Shown here piece after piece: positions 9,165-17,139 of a DNA stretch of 64,000 nt. A model generated the notes under the pieces. It worked only from the letters and a program-made list of their open reading frames with translations, ran no database searches and was not told where the DNA came from. Each line of letters starts with the position of its first letter. The first letter of the stretch is position 1. The DNA comes from Branchiibius hedensis (GTDB lineage Bacteria > Actinomycetota > Actinomycetes > Actinomycetales > Dermatophilaceae). The position numbers and the translations under genes were made by a program. The stretch spans positions 372,001 through 436,000 of the forward strand of contig NZ_UESZ01000001.1 in assembly GCF_900108585.1 (NCBI RefSeq). The letters are read 5' to 3'.

Positions 9165-9694
9165 TGGCGCGGCACCCGCAGGATCTCGCTGATTACGTCG
9201 ACGGGCTGTTGACCGCGGATCAGGAACTGCGGATCGAGCAGCACCTCGTCGCGTGCGACGGCTGTCGCGCCCAGGTGGACGCCGAGCGTGCCTTGATCCA
9301 GCGGTTGCGCTCGGTGCGCCTCGATGCGGCCCACCACCAGCAGCTGATGACCACCTTGCTGAGCCTGGCCGACCCGGCAGCGCCGATGACGACCTCACGC
9401 GGTTCGTCGGGGGTGAGCGTGCTGCCCACGTCGGCTCCGCCGCAGTACACCTCGGCCCGCCGTTCGGTCGGTCTGGCGATTGCGGCCGTCGCCGGGTGCG
9501 TGGGCGCGAGTCTGGTGGCCCTGCACGGTCCGACCTCGGTGCAGCCCGGAGGTGCATCGGTCCGGTTGGAAACCCCGGAGGTGCTCGTTCGCCAGGCCGC
9601 GAACCTGCCCGGCGCACAGGTGGACACCGCGACCTCGTTGTCCCCGGCGCCGGTCAAGGGCTCCGCAGTGCTCAACGTCGGCTTCCCGCACTGA
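9164..9694 (+). CDS. rseA: Zinc-finger anti-sigma factor (RseA-like)
   Basis: A 176-residue protein with the HXXXCXXC zinc anti-sigma motif at His27-Cys31-Cys34 (HLVACDGC) in an N-terminal helical domain (about 1-60), which would clamp SigE. One hydrophobic segment near residues 103-124 suggests a membrane anchor, and a serine/threonine/proline-rich remainder. TGATG overlap with sigE couples their translation. In M. tuberculosis the next gene is the protease htrA; here only 94 bp separate this gene from tatB. Confidence 0.9.
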   Translation: MARHPQDLADYVDGLLTADQELRIEQHLVACDGCRAQVDAERALIQRLRSVRLDAAHHQQLMTTLLSLADPAAPMTTSRGSSGVSVLPTSAPPQYTSARRSVGLAIAAVAGCVGASLVALHGPTSVQPGGASVRLETPEVLVRQAANLPGAQVDTATSLSPAPVKGSAVLNVGFPH

Positions 9695-9788
9695 GGCTGC
9701 GTAACCTCCCGGACGCCAGCGGTCGCCGCCGCACCCGTGGGGTAATCTCAGACCGCCGCACGCCGCCGAACGGGAAGGGGGACCACCA

Positions 9789-10196
9789 GTGAACATCTTC
9801 GGGATCGGCAGCTGGGAGTTCGTCATCCTGATCGTGCTGGCCGCGGTCCTGATCGGCCCGGACCGGCTGCCCGAGTACCTGGCCAAGTTCCGCCAGTTCG
9901 TGCGCTCGGCTCGCGAGATGGCTGAGGGCGCGAAGACCCAGCTCAAGGAGCAGATGGGTCCGGAGTTCCAGGACGTCGACTGGCGTCAGTACGACCCGCG
10001 TCAGTACGACCCGCGCCGGATCGTTCGAGACGCGCTCGGCGAGGACGTGTCCAACACCCTGGGTATCCCGCAGAGTCAGCAAGCGACCGACGCCGACCTG
10101 GCCACTGCGGCCGGGGGCGCGGCATCGCCGGTGGCCGTGCAGACCCTGCGCTACGACCCGGACCGCGCGACGCCCTTCGACTTCGACGCCACCTGA
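9789..10196 (+). CDS. tatB: Sec-independent protein translocase subunit TatB
   Basis: A 135-residue TatB. It has the short N-terminal membrane helix, the conserved MNIFGIGSWEFVILIVLAAV start, the GPDRLPEYL hinge, an amphipathic helix (about 30-60) and a long polar tail. TatB is part of the TatABC receptor for folded proteins with twin-arginine signals; a likely client (an L,D-transpeptidase with a twin arginine) lies 4 kb away. The GTG start follows GGAAGGGGGA, and TAATCT upstream may be its -10. An in-frame 15-bp direct repeat encodes RQYDPRQYDPR at about 60-70. Confidence 0.92.
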   Translation: MNIFGIGSWEFVILIVLAAVLIGPDRLPEYLAKFRQFVRSAREMAEGAKTQLKEQMGPEFQDVDWRQYDPRQYDPRRIVRDALGEDVSNTLGIPQSQQATDADLATAAGGAASPVAVQTLRYDPDRATPFDFDAT

Positions 10197-10242
10197 GCGG
10201 CGCACCGACCCGAAACCGGCAGCTGCCGATCGACGTACGTCG

Positions 10243-11382
10243 TCAGCGCCCTGCCGGGGTCAGGCCCAGTGACCGTCCGGCCAGGCCACGCGCCTTCTGG
10301 CCCAGTTGCTTGGCGATCCCGCGCAACACGACGGCCGCGGGGCTGTCCGGTGCGGACAGGACGACCGGCGCACCGGCGTCGCCACCTTCACGCAGGCGGG
10401 TGTCCAGCGGGATCTGACCCAGCAGCGGCACGGTCGCCCCGATGCTGCGGGTCAACGACTCGGCGACGGCCTGGCCGCCGCCGGATCCGAAGATCTCCTG
10501 CCGACTGCCGTCGGGCAGTTCCAGCCAGGACATGTTCTCGATGACTCCGGCGATCCGCTGCTTGGTCTGCAGGGCAATGGATCCCGCCCGCTCGGCGACC
10601 TCGGCGGCGGCTTGCTGCGGGGTGGTCACCACCAGGATCTCCGCGGTCGGGATCAACTGGGACACCGAGATCGCGATGTCACCGGTGCCGGGCGGCAGGT
10701 CCAGCAGCAGCACGTCCAGGTCACCCCAGAAGACGTCGCCGAGGAACTGCTGCAATGCGCGGTGCAGCATCGGTCCGCGCCAGACGACCGGCTGGTTGCC
10801 GGGCACGAACATCCCGATCGAGATGACCTTCACATCGTGCGCCACCGGCGGCAGGATCATGTCGTCCAATTGGGTCGGCTTGTGCTCCACGCCGAGCATC
10901 CGCGGGACCGAGAAGCCGTAGACGTCGGCATCGACCACGCCCACGCGCAGGCCCTGCTCGGCGAACGCTGCGGCCAGGTTGACCGTCACCGAGGACTTGC
11001 CGACGCCACCCTTGCCAGAGGCCACTGCGTAGACCCGGGTCAGCGAATTCGGCTGCGCGAAGGGGATCTCCTTCTGGGGGGCGCCGCCGCGCAGGCTGTC
11101 GCGCAGCGCGCCACGCTGGTCGTCGGTCATGACGCCGAGGGTGACCTTCACGTCGGTCACGCCCTCCAGTCGTGACACGGCCGCGGTGGTGTCACGGGTG
11201 AGGGTCTCCTTCAGCGGGCAGCCGGCCACCGTCAGCAGGATCGTCACGGCTACCACGCCGTCGTCACCGATCGCGACGTCCTGCACCATGCCCAGATCGG
11301 TGATCGGGCGTTTGATCTCCGGGTCGTTGACGGTAGCGAGCGCCGCATGGACCTGGTCAGGAGTGGGGATCGGCATACCCAC
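10243..11382 (-). CDS. mrp: Mrp/ApbC-family P-loop ATPase, iron-sulfur carrier
   Basis: A 379-residue Mrp protein with an N-terminal MIP18/DUF59 domain (about 1-90) and a MinD-like ATPase domain whose deviant Walker A is ASGKGGVGKSS at 121-131. Such proteins bind and transfer iron-sulfur clusters. The C-terminal CXXC cluster-binding motif found in many family members is absent here: the equivalent region after ENMSWLEL has no cysteine. It faces tatB convergently, as in the M. tuberculosis locus (Rv1229c). Confidence 0.92.
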   Translation of the reverse strand: MGMPIPTPDQVHAALATVNDPEIKRPITDLGMVQDVAIGDDGVVAVTILLTVAGCPLKETLTRDTTAAVSRLEGVTDVKVTLGVMTDDQRGALRDSLRGGAPQKEIPFAQPNSLTRVYAVASGKGGVGKSSVTVNLAAAFAEQGLRVGVVDADVYGFSVPRMLGVEHKPTQLDDMILPPVAHDVKVISIGMFVPGNQPVVWRGPMLHRALQQFLGDVFWGDLDVLLLDLPPGTGDIAISVSQLIPTAEILVVTTPQQAAAEVAERAGSIALQTKQRIAGVIENMSWLELPDGSRQEIFGSGGGQAVAESLTRSIGATVPLLGQIPLDTRLREGGDAGAPVVLSAPDSPAAVVLRGIAKQLGQKARGLAGRSLGLTPAGR

Positions 11383-11418
11383 CAGTTTAGGTGCCGCCCG
11401 GCGAGCCGCTGACCACGG

Positions 11419-11940
11419 TCAGGTGGCCCGGTCTTCCCCGGGGGCCACCATGCCGCGCTCTTCGAGTTCCTCCAGCAGCGCGCGCAGTTCGGAGCGCACG
11501 AAGTCCCGAGTAGCGGTCTCCCGCACCGCCAACCGCAAAGAGGCGACCTCCCGGGTGAGGAACTCGGTGTCGGCGAGGTTGCGCTCGTCGCGTTGCCGGT
11601 CCTGGGTGATCGCCACCCGGTCGCGGTCGTCCTGACGGTTCTGGGCCAGCAGGATCAACGGCGCCGCGTAGGAGGCCTGCGTGGAGAAGAACAGGTTCAG
11701 CAGGATGAACGGGTAGGGGTCCCATTGCAGGCCGAACAACCCGACCAGGTTCAGCAGGATCCAGACGATGACGAAAGCGGTCATCCACACCAGGAACTGC
11801 GCGGTGCCCATATAGCGGGCGAACTTCTCCGCGAACCGGCCGAAGGCGTCGCTGTCCAGCGGTGACTGCGGCAACAACCGCACCGACTGCTCGCGGGGCT
11901 GATCCAGCGCGTCGCGGCGACGCTTGGCGCGCTCAGCCAT
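11419..11940 (-). CDS. DUF1003 family membrane protein
   Basis: A 173-residue protein with two membrane helices (about 48-68 and 76-98, the second within FILLNLFFSTQASYAAPLIL) followed by a polar stretch rich in Asp/Arg/Gln (QNRQDDRDRVAITQDRQRD), and a C-terminal coiled coil ending near residue 165. This is the standard DUF1003 plan. Function is unknown; it is often beside MgtE-like genes. Here its start overlaps the end of the MgtE_N/CBS gene by 8 bp, so they form one transcript. Confidence 0.9.
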   Translation of the reverse strand: MAERAKRRRDALDQPREQSVRLLPQSPLDSDAFGRFAEKFARYMGTAQFLVWMTAFVIVWILLNLVGLFGLQWDPYPFILLNLFFSTQASYAAPLILLAQNRQDDRDRVAITQDRQRDERNLADTEFLTREVASLRLAVRETATRDFVRSELRALLEELEERGMVAPGEDRAT

Positions 11941-13270
11941 GGCTGGTGCTCCTGTTCGCGCGGTCCTCGCTGCGGCCGGTCGTCATCGTGGGATGCAGAT
12001 CGTGGCGTTCCTCGCGCCAGTCCTCGGGCAGGATGTGGTCGAGGACGTCGTCGACGGTGATGACCCCGATCAAGCGGCCGGAATCGTCCACCACCGGGAG
12101 GCTGACCAGGTTGTAGGTCGCCAGGGTCCGCGTGACGTGGCCAAGGGGTGCCGTCGCCAGCAACGGTTCGATGCTTTTGTCCACGATGCTGCCCACCGGG
12201 CTGGAGGGCGTCTCCCGGAGCAGGGCCTGGGTGTGGACCATGCCCAGGAACCGGCCGGTCGGGGTCTCCAGCGGAGGACGGCAGACGTACACCGCCGAGG
12301 CCAGGGCGGGAGCGATCTGTTCGCGACGCACCAGGGCGAGCCCTTCGGCGACGCTGGCTTCGGGACCGAGCACGATGGCTTCGGTGGTCATCAGACCACC
12401 GGCGGTGTTCTCGTCGTACGACATGAGCCGGCGGACCGGCTCCGCCTCATCCGGCTCCATCCGGGCCAGCAGTTGTTCGGCCTGGTCCGGCGGCAGGTCG
12501 GCCAACAGGTCGGCCGCATCGTCGGGCTCCATCGCCTCCAGGACGTCGGCCGCGCGGCCGATCTCCAGACCGGCGAGGATCTCGACCTGGTCGTCCTCGG
12601 GCAGTTCCTCCAGGATGTCAGCCAGTTTGCTGTCGTCCAGGGCCGCGGCGACTTCGGCCCGCCGCTTGGGGTTCAGGTCGTGGATGACCTCGGCCAGGTC
12701 GGCGACGCGCAGATCCTCATAGCTGGCCAGGAGGCTTTCGGCGCTCTGCGCGGGGGCCTGCTGGTGCAGCCCGAGGATCCGGTCGATATCGATCAGGAAC
12801 GTCGTTCCGGTACGCCGGCGGGTCAGGCGCGACATCGCTTTGGAAGCACCGGACACGTCTTCGGCCCGCCGCACGAATGCCTTGGTGACGATCCAGTCCC
12901 GGCGGGCGTTCTGCTCGATCCCCAGGTCTTCGACCACACCGGTGAAGGTCTGTCCCTCTTCGCGCACCTGCACACTGCGGTCCAGCAGTTCGGCCATGGC
13001 CAGGTACTCGCCGGTGCGTTGTTCGAACCGTCGCATGTTGACCAGGCCGGTGGTGAAGACAGCGCCGGGGTCGATACCGGTGACCCGGGTCATCGGGACG
13101 AAAACCCGTCGGCGGCCGGGCACCTCGATGACCAACCCGATCGCCCGGGCCTGGCCGTTGGCTGCGAACGTGATGATGACATCCCGGACCCGGCCGACCT
13201 GGTCACCGAGGGGGTCCAGGACCACCAAACCCGCAATCCGTGCGACGAAAACCCGGGTCTGGCTGCTCAC
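11933..13270 (-). CDS. Soluble PRC-barrel/MgtE_N/CBS protein
   Basis: A 445-residue protein in three parts: a PRC-barrel-like N-terminus (about 1-95), an MgtE N-terminal superhelix built of acidic repeats (about 185-295; AAALDDSKLADILEELPEDD) and a CBS pair (about 300-425). The membrane domain that forms the Mg2+ channel in true MgtE is missing, so this is probably a Mg2+- or nucleotide-sensing regulator and not a transporter. The DUF1003 partner downstream supplies membrane helices. The GTG follows TAACCT by exactly 6 nt, suggesting a leaderless mRNA. Confidence 0.88.
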   Translation of the reverse strand: MSSQTRVFVARIAGLVVLDPLGDQVGRVRDVIITFAANGQARAIGLVIEVPGRRRVFVPMTRVTGIDPGAVFTTGLVNMRRFEQRTGEYLAMAELLDRSVQVREEGQTFTGVVEDLGIEQNARRDWIVTKAFVRRAEDVSGASKAMSRLTRRRTGTTFLIDIDRILGLHQQAPAQSAESLLASYEDLRVADLAEVIHDLNPKRRAEVAAALDDSKLADILEELPEDDQVEILAGLEIGRAADVLEAMEPDDAADLLADLPPDQAEQLLARMEPDEAEPVRRLMSYDENTAGGLMTTEAIVLGPEASVAEGLALVRREQIAPALASAVYVCRPPLETPTGRFLGMVHTQALLRETPSSPVGSIVDKSIEPLLATAPLGHVTRTLATYNLVSLPVVDDSGRLIGVITVDDVLDHILPEDWREERHDLHPTMTTGRSEDRANRSTSHG

Positions 13271-13282
13271 CGGCCCAGGTTA
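13271..13282 (-). promoter_or_regulatory. Putative leaderless promoter of the MgtE_N/CBS gene
   Basis: TAACCT (13282-13277 on the minus strand), then 6 nt, then GTG. The surrounding bases ATAACCTGGG are identical to those before nudC. Confidence 0.5.
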
Positions 13283-13687
13283 TCCCGCTGGGGTGAGCAG
13301 GTCCGGGGCGCGGGGAGTGACCGCCCAGATCTTGGCCGTCGTGCGCCACCGACGCAGCTGGGCCGCGCTGGGTACGCCTTGTTTGGCCGCGACCAGGTCC
13401 GCGACGCAGGTGTCCCATCTGGGGTCATGAGCGCCGATCAGTTCCACGTGGGCAGCCAGCGGCCCGGTGGGGGTGCGGTTGTCCCGCTGGCGCAGGACCA
13501 CCTCGCAGGGATCGGGCAGGACGGGCAGCTCTTGTTCACCAGCGCCACTGATCACCAGGCAGGTTCCGTCCTGGTCCGAGGCGCGAGCGAACCAGGCAGC
13601 GTGCAGTCGACCCCCTGGCGCACCGATCCACAGCACTGCGGAGCGGGTGAGCGCCGTCCTGATGCGGGTTTCGACGTCGTCGACCAT
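13280..13687 (-). CDS. Hypothetical protein, possible split-barrel fold
   Basis: A 135-residue protein with no family I can name confidently. The order of strands (AVLWIGAPGGRLHAAWFA, CLVISGAGEQELP, EVVLRQRDNRT, AAHVELIG) and the closing WAVTPRAPDLL resemble pyridoxamine-phosphate-oxidase-like split barrels; this is inference from pattern only. The ATG at 13687 (MVDDVETRIR) is preferred over an in-frame start nine codons upstream. It ends 10 bp before the MgtE_N/CBS gene on the same strand. Confidence 0.6.
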   Translation of the reverse strand: MVDDVETRIRTALTRSAVLWIGAPGGRLHAAWFARASDQDGTCLVISGAGEQELPVLPDPCEVVLRQRDNRTPTGPLAAHVELIGAHDPRWDTCVADLVAAKQGVPSAAQLRRWRTTAKIWAVTPRAPDLLTPAG

Positions 13688-13726
13688 GGTCGCAGTGTAC
13701 GTGACCCCGGCCACAGAAGTTCCAAA

Positions 13727-13755
13727 TTGAAGTTTTCGATTTCGAAGTATATACT
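13727..13755 (+). promoter_or_regulatory. Strong sigma-70 type promoter
   Basis: TTGAAG (13727-13732), a 17-bp spacer, then TATACT (13750-13755). It lies in a locally AT-rich island. Transcription would begin near 13762, about 50 nt before a small ORF with a strong ribosome-binding site. Confidence 0.7.
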
Positions 13756-13814
13756 TGGTGGGTCAGGCCGGGCAACCACCGGTCTTCGTGAGCAAAGTCT
13801 TGAAGGAGGCGACC

Positions 13815-13922
13815 ATGTTCCAGCAAGTGCCCATGACCAAGGCCACCGCGGTCGTCGTCAACGCTGCGCAGTCCACCCGCGTCGAGCGGGCCCTGCGCCG
13901 TCCGTCGAACCGCCGCCGCTGA
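13815..13922 (+). CDS. Small 35-residue basic protein or leader peptide
   Basis: A short ORF beginning MFQQVPMTKATAVVV and ending in a basic tail with four arginines near the terminus (RRPSNRRR). It is preceded by GAAGGAGG six nucleotides before the ATG and, further up, by a near-consensus promoter. A 13-bp hairpin starts 30 bp after the stop. Promoter, ribosome-binding site and hairpin together support expression. No known family is recognised; it could be a small regulatory protein, a leader peptide, or a short mRNA whose RNA is the functional part. The next gene is an L,D-transpeptidase on the same strand. Confidence 0.55.
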   Translation: MFQQVPMTKATAVVVNAAQSTRVERALRRPSNRRR

Positions 13923-13951
13923 CCCCAGCCTCCGGGCCGGTCCGCGATCCA

Positions 13952-13979
13952 CAGCGACGCTGCATGTGCAGCGTCGCTG
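13952..13979 (+). terminator. Hairpin after the small ORF
   Basis: A 13-bp inverted repeat (13952-13964 and 13967-13979) closes on two central bases, so the real loop is probably four. It is followed by ACTTAT, not by a U-run. It may terminate or attenuate the transcript from the promoter at 13727. Confidence 0.55.
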
Positions 13980-14129
13980 ACTTATGCTGGGCCCACGTAC
14001 AGCGCTGGAATCGCACAGGAATGTCCGGTTCTGTGCTCTTGGTGCTCCTCACATCGTGACCAGCATCACCGATCACGAGGAGTCCAGCTGCAGACCCGCT
14101 TCGGCTGGCAGATGAAGGAGTCGATACCC

Positions 14130-14912
14130 ATGACCATCAGGACCTCTGCACCGCGCGAGTCTTCGACCACAGCGGGTGCCCTCACGCGGCGTACGGCGAT
14201 CATGGGTGCCGCTGGTGTCGGCGCGCTCGGCACCGGGCTCCTGCTGACTCCCTCCGCGCAGGCCCAGACCACCCAGCAGGCCGCACCGGCACTGGTCCGT
14301 GCGGCGGCGGGCCGCACCCTCAAGCGGGGGATGAGCGGCGGCGACGTCAAGGGGATGCAGGCCAAGCTGTACAGCCTGCACTACTGGATGCCCGGCGTGG
14401 ATGGTGTCTTCGGCTATGGCACGCTCCAAGCCGTGTGGGCCTTCCAGAAGGCCCAGGGGCTGGCTCGCACGGGTGTCTGGGGTCCGGCGGAGCAGGCTGT
14501 CGTGGGCAAGGCCAAGACGCCGGCGGTTCGACACAAGGGCAGCTACCGCATCGAGGTGGACAAGAGTCGGCAACTGTTGCTCGTTGGTTGGGGCGGCAGC
14601 ACCGCTCGGTGGGTGTTCAACACCAGCACCGGCGCCAACAAACGCTTCTACGCCTGGGGCCGCTGGTACAGCGGGTCCACGCCGACCGGCACCTGGAAGA
14701 TCTACCGCCGCAACACCTCCGGCTGGGTGACCGGTGCGCTGGGGTCGATGTACAAGCCGTACTACGTGGTCGGCGGGATCGCGATCCATGGTTCGGCGGA
14801 CATCCCGGCGTACAACGCCTCGCACGGTTGCTGTCGGTTGTTGCCAGCGGCGCAGGACTTCTTGATCCGCTCCAACATCCTGTATCCCTCGCGGATCGTC
14901 TCGATCTACTGA
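14130..14912 (+). CDS. L,D-transpeptidase with peptidoglycan-binding domain
   Basis: A 260-residue exported enzyme. The N-terminus has a twin-arginine type signal (LTRRTAIMGAAGVGALGTG, about residues 18-37) and an AQA cleavage site near 45. A PG_binding_1 domain follows (about 63-118; LKRGMSGGDVKGMQAKLYSL). The YkuD catalytic domain runs from about 128 to the end, with HGSADIP and the SHGC motif; the residue after the catalytic Cys is a second Cys (SHGCCRL), where the family usually has Val or Ile. It would cross-link or anchor to peptidoglycan. ATG 14130 is chosen because GAAGGAG lies 9 nt upstream; an in-frame ATG at 14112 overlaps that site. Confidence 0.88.
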   Translation: MTIRTSAPRESSTTAGALTRRTAIMGAAGVGALGTGLLLTPSAQAQTTQQAAPALVRAAAGRTLKRGMSGGDVKGMQAKLYSLHYWMPGVDGVFGYGTLQAVWAFQKAQGLARTGVWGPAEQAVVGKAKTPAVRHKGSYRIEVDKSRQLLLVGWGGSTARWVFNTSTGANKRFYAWGRWYSGSTPTGTWKIYRRNTSGWVTGALGSMYKPYYVVGGIAIHGSADIPAYNASHGCCRLLPAAQDFLIRSNILYPSRIVSIY

Positions 14913-14920
14913 GCGAGGCT

Positions 14921-14962
14921 GAACGAAACGGGCGCTGCCTTCCGGCAGCGCCCGTTTCGTTC
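14921..14962. terminator. Bidirectional hairpin terminator
   Basis: A perfect 19-bp inverted repeat (14921-14939 and 14944-14962) with a TTCC loop lies between the convergent L,D-transpeptidase and aminopeptidase genes. Both flanks of the stem are rich in A or T at their outer ends. Confidence 0.88.
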
Positions 14963-14970
14963 AGTGGCGG

Positions 14971-16485
14971 TCAGTCCAGCACACCCCATCGCCCGGCGAT
15001 CCACGCCTCGACGGCGTCGGGGTCGCTCGGGATGCCGGACGACAGCACCTCGCAGCCGGTGTCGGTGACCACCACGTCGTCCTCGATGCGAATCCCGATG
15101 CCGCGCAGTTCCTCGGGCACCAACTGGTCGTCCTTCTTGAAGTAGAGGCCGGGCTCCACCGTGAGCACCATGCCCGGCTGCAGTTCCGCGTCCATGTACT
15201 CCTCGCGCAACGCCAGCGCACAGTCGTGCACGTCCATTCCGAGGTGGTGGCTGGTGCCGTGCACCATCCAGCGCCGGTGGTACTGGCCCTCGTCGCTGAG
15301 GGTTGTCGCCAGGTCGACGCCCTCCGGAAGCAGGCCCCACTCCAACAGCGTCTGCGCGATCACCGTGATGGCGGCGGCGTGGACGTCGGAGAACTTCGCG
15401 CCGGGCCGGACCGCGTCGATGCCGGCTCGCTGCGCCTTCAACACGACGTCGTAGATCTTGCGTTGGGCGTCGGTGTACTTGCCGTTCACCGGCAGCGTGC
15501 GGGTGATGTCAGCGGTGAACAGCGAATCGAGTTCGACACCGGCATCCACCAGGATCAGGTCACCGTCCAGCACCTCGCCGGTGTTCTTGATCCAGTGCAA
15601 GGTGTTGGCGTGATCGCCACTGGCACAGATGGATTCGTATCCGACGCCATTGCCTTGGTGGCGCGCGTGCAGGCCGAAAACCCCTTCGATCCAGCGTTCG
15701 CCACGGCCCCGGCGGACGGCCTCGGGCAACTCCTCGATGATCGCGTCGAACCCGTCTGCGGTCGCAGCGACGGCGCGACGCATCTGCTCGATCTCCCACT
15801 CGTCCTTGATCAGGCGCAGGACGGACAGGAACTTCGCGAGCGCCTCATCGCCGTCCTCCTCGGCGGATGCCTGGGACTCCTGGGTCGAGGACTCGTGGCT
15901 GCTCTCGCGGACCTTGTCCACCGCCTGCGTCGTGATGGGGTCGGCGTCGCGCACGACCCGCACCGTGACCACTCCGGCGTCCTTGGCCAGGGCATCGGGT
16001 AGTTCGTCGATGTGCCTGGCGCGGATGCCCAGCTCGGCCTCCACGTCGGCCAGGGTGGGGCGGGCACCGACCCAGAACTCGCCGTACCGCGAATCACCGA
16101 AGAACTCCTCGGTGTCCCGGCCGGCCAACGGCCGGAAGAACAGCACCGCCTCATGGCCACCGTCGGTCTGCGGTTCGAGCAGGAGGACGGCGTCGGGTTC
16201 ACGATCGGCGCCCAGGCCGGTCAGGTGCGCGAACGCGGTGTGCGGGCGGAAGATGTAGTCGCAGTCGTTGCTGCGCACCTTCAAACCGCCGGCGGGGATC
16301 ACCAACCGGTCGCCCGGGAAAGCCGCGGAGACGGCGTCCCGGCGGACCTGTGCGTACGGGGCGACGTCGAGGCGATCGGGCAACGTGGCGTCGCGTGGTG
16401 CCCAGCCTGCGGCGACGAACTCCCGGAAGGCTCCGGAGGACGGGCGGCTGCGGTGTCCGGCGGTGGGCTGCTCTTCACTACTCAC
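14971..16485 (-). CDS. pepP: Xaa-Pro aminopeptidase (aminopeptidase P, M24B)
   Basis: A 504-residue aminopeptidase P removing N-terminal residues before proline. It has the N-terminal creatinase-like domain (about 40-215) and the pita-bread catalytic domain (about 240-500). Metal ligands are visible: DAGVELDSLFTADITRT (two Asp), HHLGMDVHD (His), TVEPGLYF (Glu) and IEDDVVVT (Glu). A linker at about 190-215 is rich in Ser and Glu (HESSTQESQASAEEDGDE), longer than usual for the family. GTG 16485 gives MSSEEQPTAG; a GACCAT hexamer lies 6 nt upstream. Confidence 0.92.
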   Translation of the reverse strand: MSSEEQPTAGHRSRPSSGAFREFVAAGWAPRDATLPDRLDVAPYAQVRRDAVSAAFPGDRLVIPAGGLKVRSNDCDYIFRPHTAFAHLTGLGADREPDAVLLLEPQTDGGHEAVLFFRPLAGRDTEEFFGDSRYGEFWVGARPTLADVEAELGIRARHIDELPDALAKDAGVVTVRVVRDADPITTQAVDKVRESSHESSTQESQASAEEDGDEALAKFLSVLRLIKDEWEIEQMRRAVAATADGFDAIIEELPEAVRRGRGERWIEGVFGLHARHQGNGVGYESICASGDHANTLHWIKNTGEVLDGDLILVDAGVELDSLFTADITRTLPVNGKYTDAQRKIYDVVLKAQRAGIDAVRPGAKFSDVHAAAITVIAQTLLEWGLLPEGVDLATTLSDEGQYHRRWMVHGTSHHLGMDVHDCALALREEYMDAELQPGMVLTVEPGLYFKKDDQLVPEELRGIGIRIEDDVVVTDTGCEVLSSGIPSDPDAVEAWIAGRWGVLD

Positions 16486-16518
16486 CCAGCCATGGTCGCA
16501 CGCAGCAGCGACAGCGGA

Positions 16519-17139
16519 TCAGGGTGTCGTCCAGGACCAGGAGGCCAGAATCGCGTCCTGGGTCGGTTTGAGGCTGGCGGCCGACGCCGTCGACGAGGTG
16601 AAGGTCGTCACGTAGATCGTCCCGTCGTGGATGACGAAGTACTGGGTCTGGCTGAGGGCCTGGGTCCCGGTAGCCCCCGTTTTCGGCGTACTGCTGGTCA
16701 CGACGTACCCCTGCGCGGGTTCGCCGCCGATGAGACGGTCGGCGACATCGGTCACGGTGGCGCTGCGCTGCCGTGCGGTGATCGCACCCTGTTTGGCCAG
16801 GTCGTCAAGGCTCGGCACCGGTTTGACGGTGCTGGTCGCCACCGTGAAGGTCGGGATGACACCCGAAACCGGTTGCGGCGCCTTCAGGTACGTCGTGACG
16901 CCCTTGGTCTGTCGGCCCGCGTCGACGATCCAGGCCGCAGGCTGCACGAACGCGTACGCACCGTAAACGCTCGCGCCGGCGGCGGTGGACGTGACCGGGG
17001 TGGGTGCGGGGGTGCTGAGTGTCGTGGCGTCGCCGCTGGTGGTGTTGGCCGCCGGCGTACCGCTGCAGGCGGTGAGGGCGGCCAGCGTGAGCGCGGCGGC
17101 GGCCCCGGCGCCGACCCGGCGGCGTAGCACCCCGATCAA
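16519..17139 (-). CDS. Putative LpqN-like lipoprotein
   Basis: A 206-residue protein with a classic lipoprotein signal: RRR near the start, a hydrophobic stretch and a lipobox LTAC at about residue 25. A Thr/Pro/Ala-rich linker (about 27-55) is followed by a compact domain (60-206) with the beta-strand pattern and C-terminal DAILASWSW seen in LpqN/PsbP-like lipoproteins. Function is not known. It starts with TTG overlapping the upstream stop codon (TTGA), so its translation is coupled to the membrane protein before it. Confidence 0.75.
   Translation of the reverse strand: MIGVLRRRVGAGAAAALTLAALTACSGTPAANTTSGDATTLSTPAPTPVTSTAAGASVYGAYAFVQPAAWIVDAGRQTKGVTTYLKAPQPVSGVIPTFTVATSTVKPVPSLDDLAKQGAITARQRSATVTDVADRLIGGEPAQGYVVTSSTPKTGATGTQALSQTQYFVIHDGTIYVTTFTSSTASAASLKPTQDAILASWSWTTP

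Noticed and set aside
11924-14059. Plus-strand reading frame of about 710 codons
   Set aside because: Antisense to the DUF1003 and MgtE_N/CBS genes, whose domains are clear; no start signal and no recognisable protein features.
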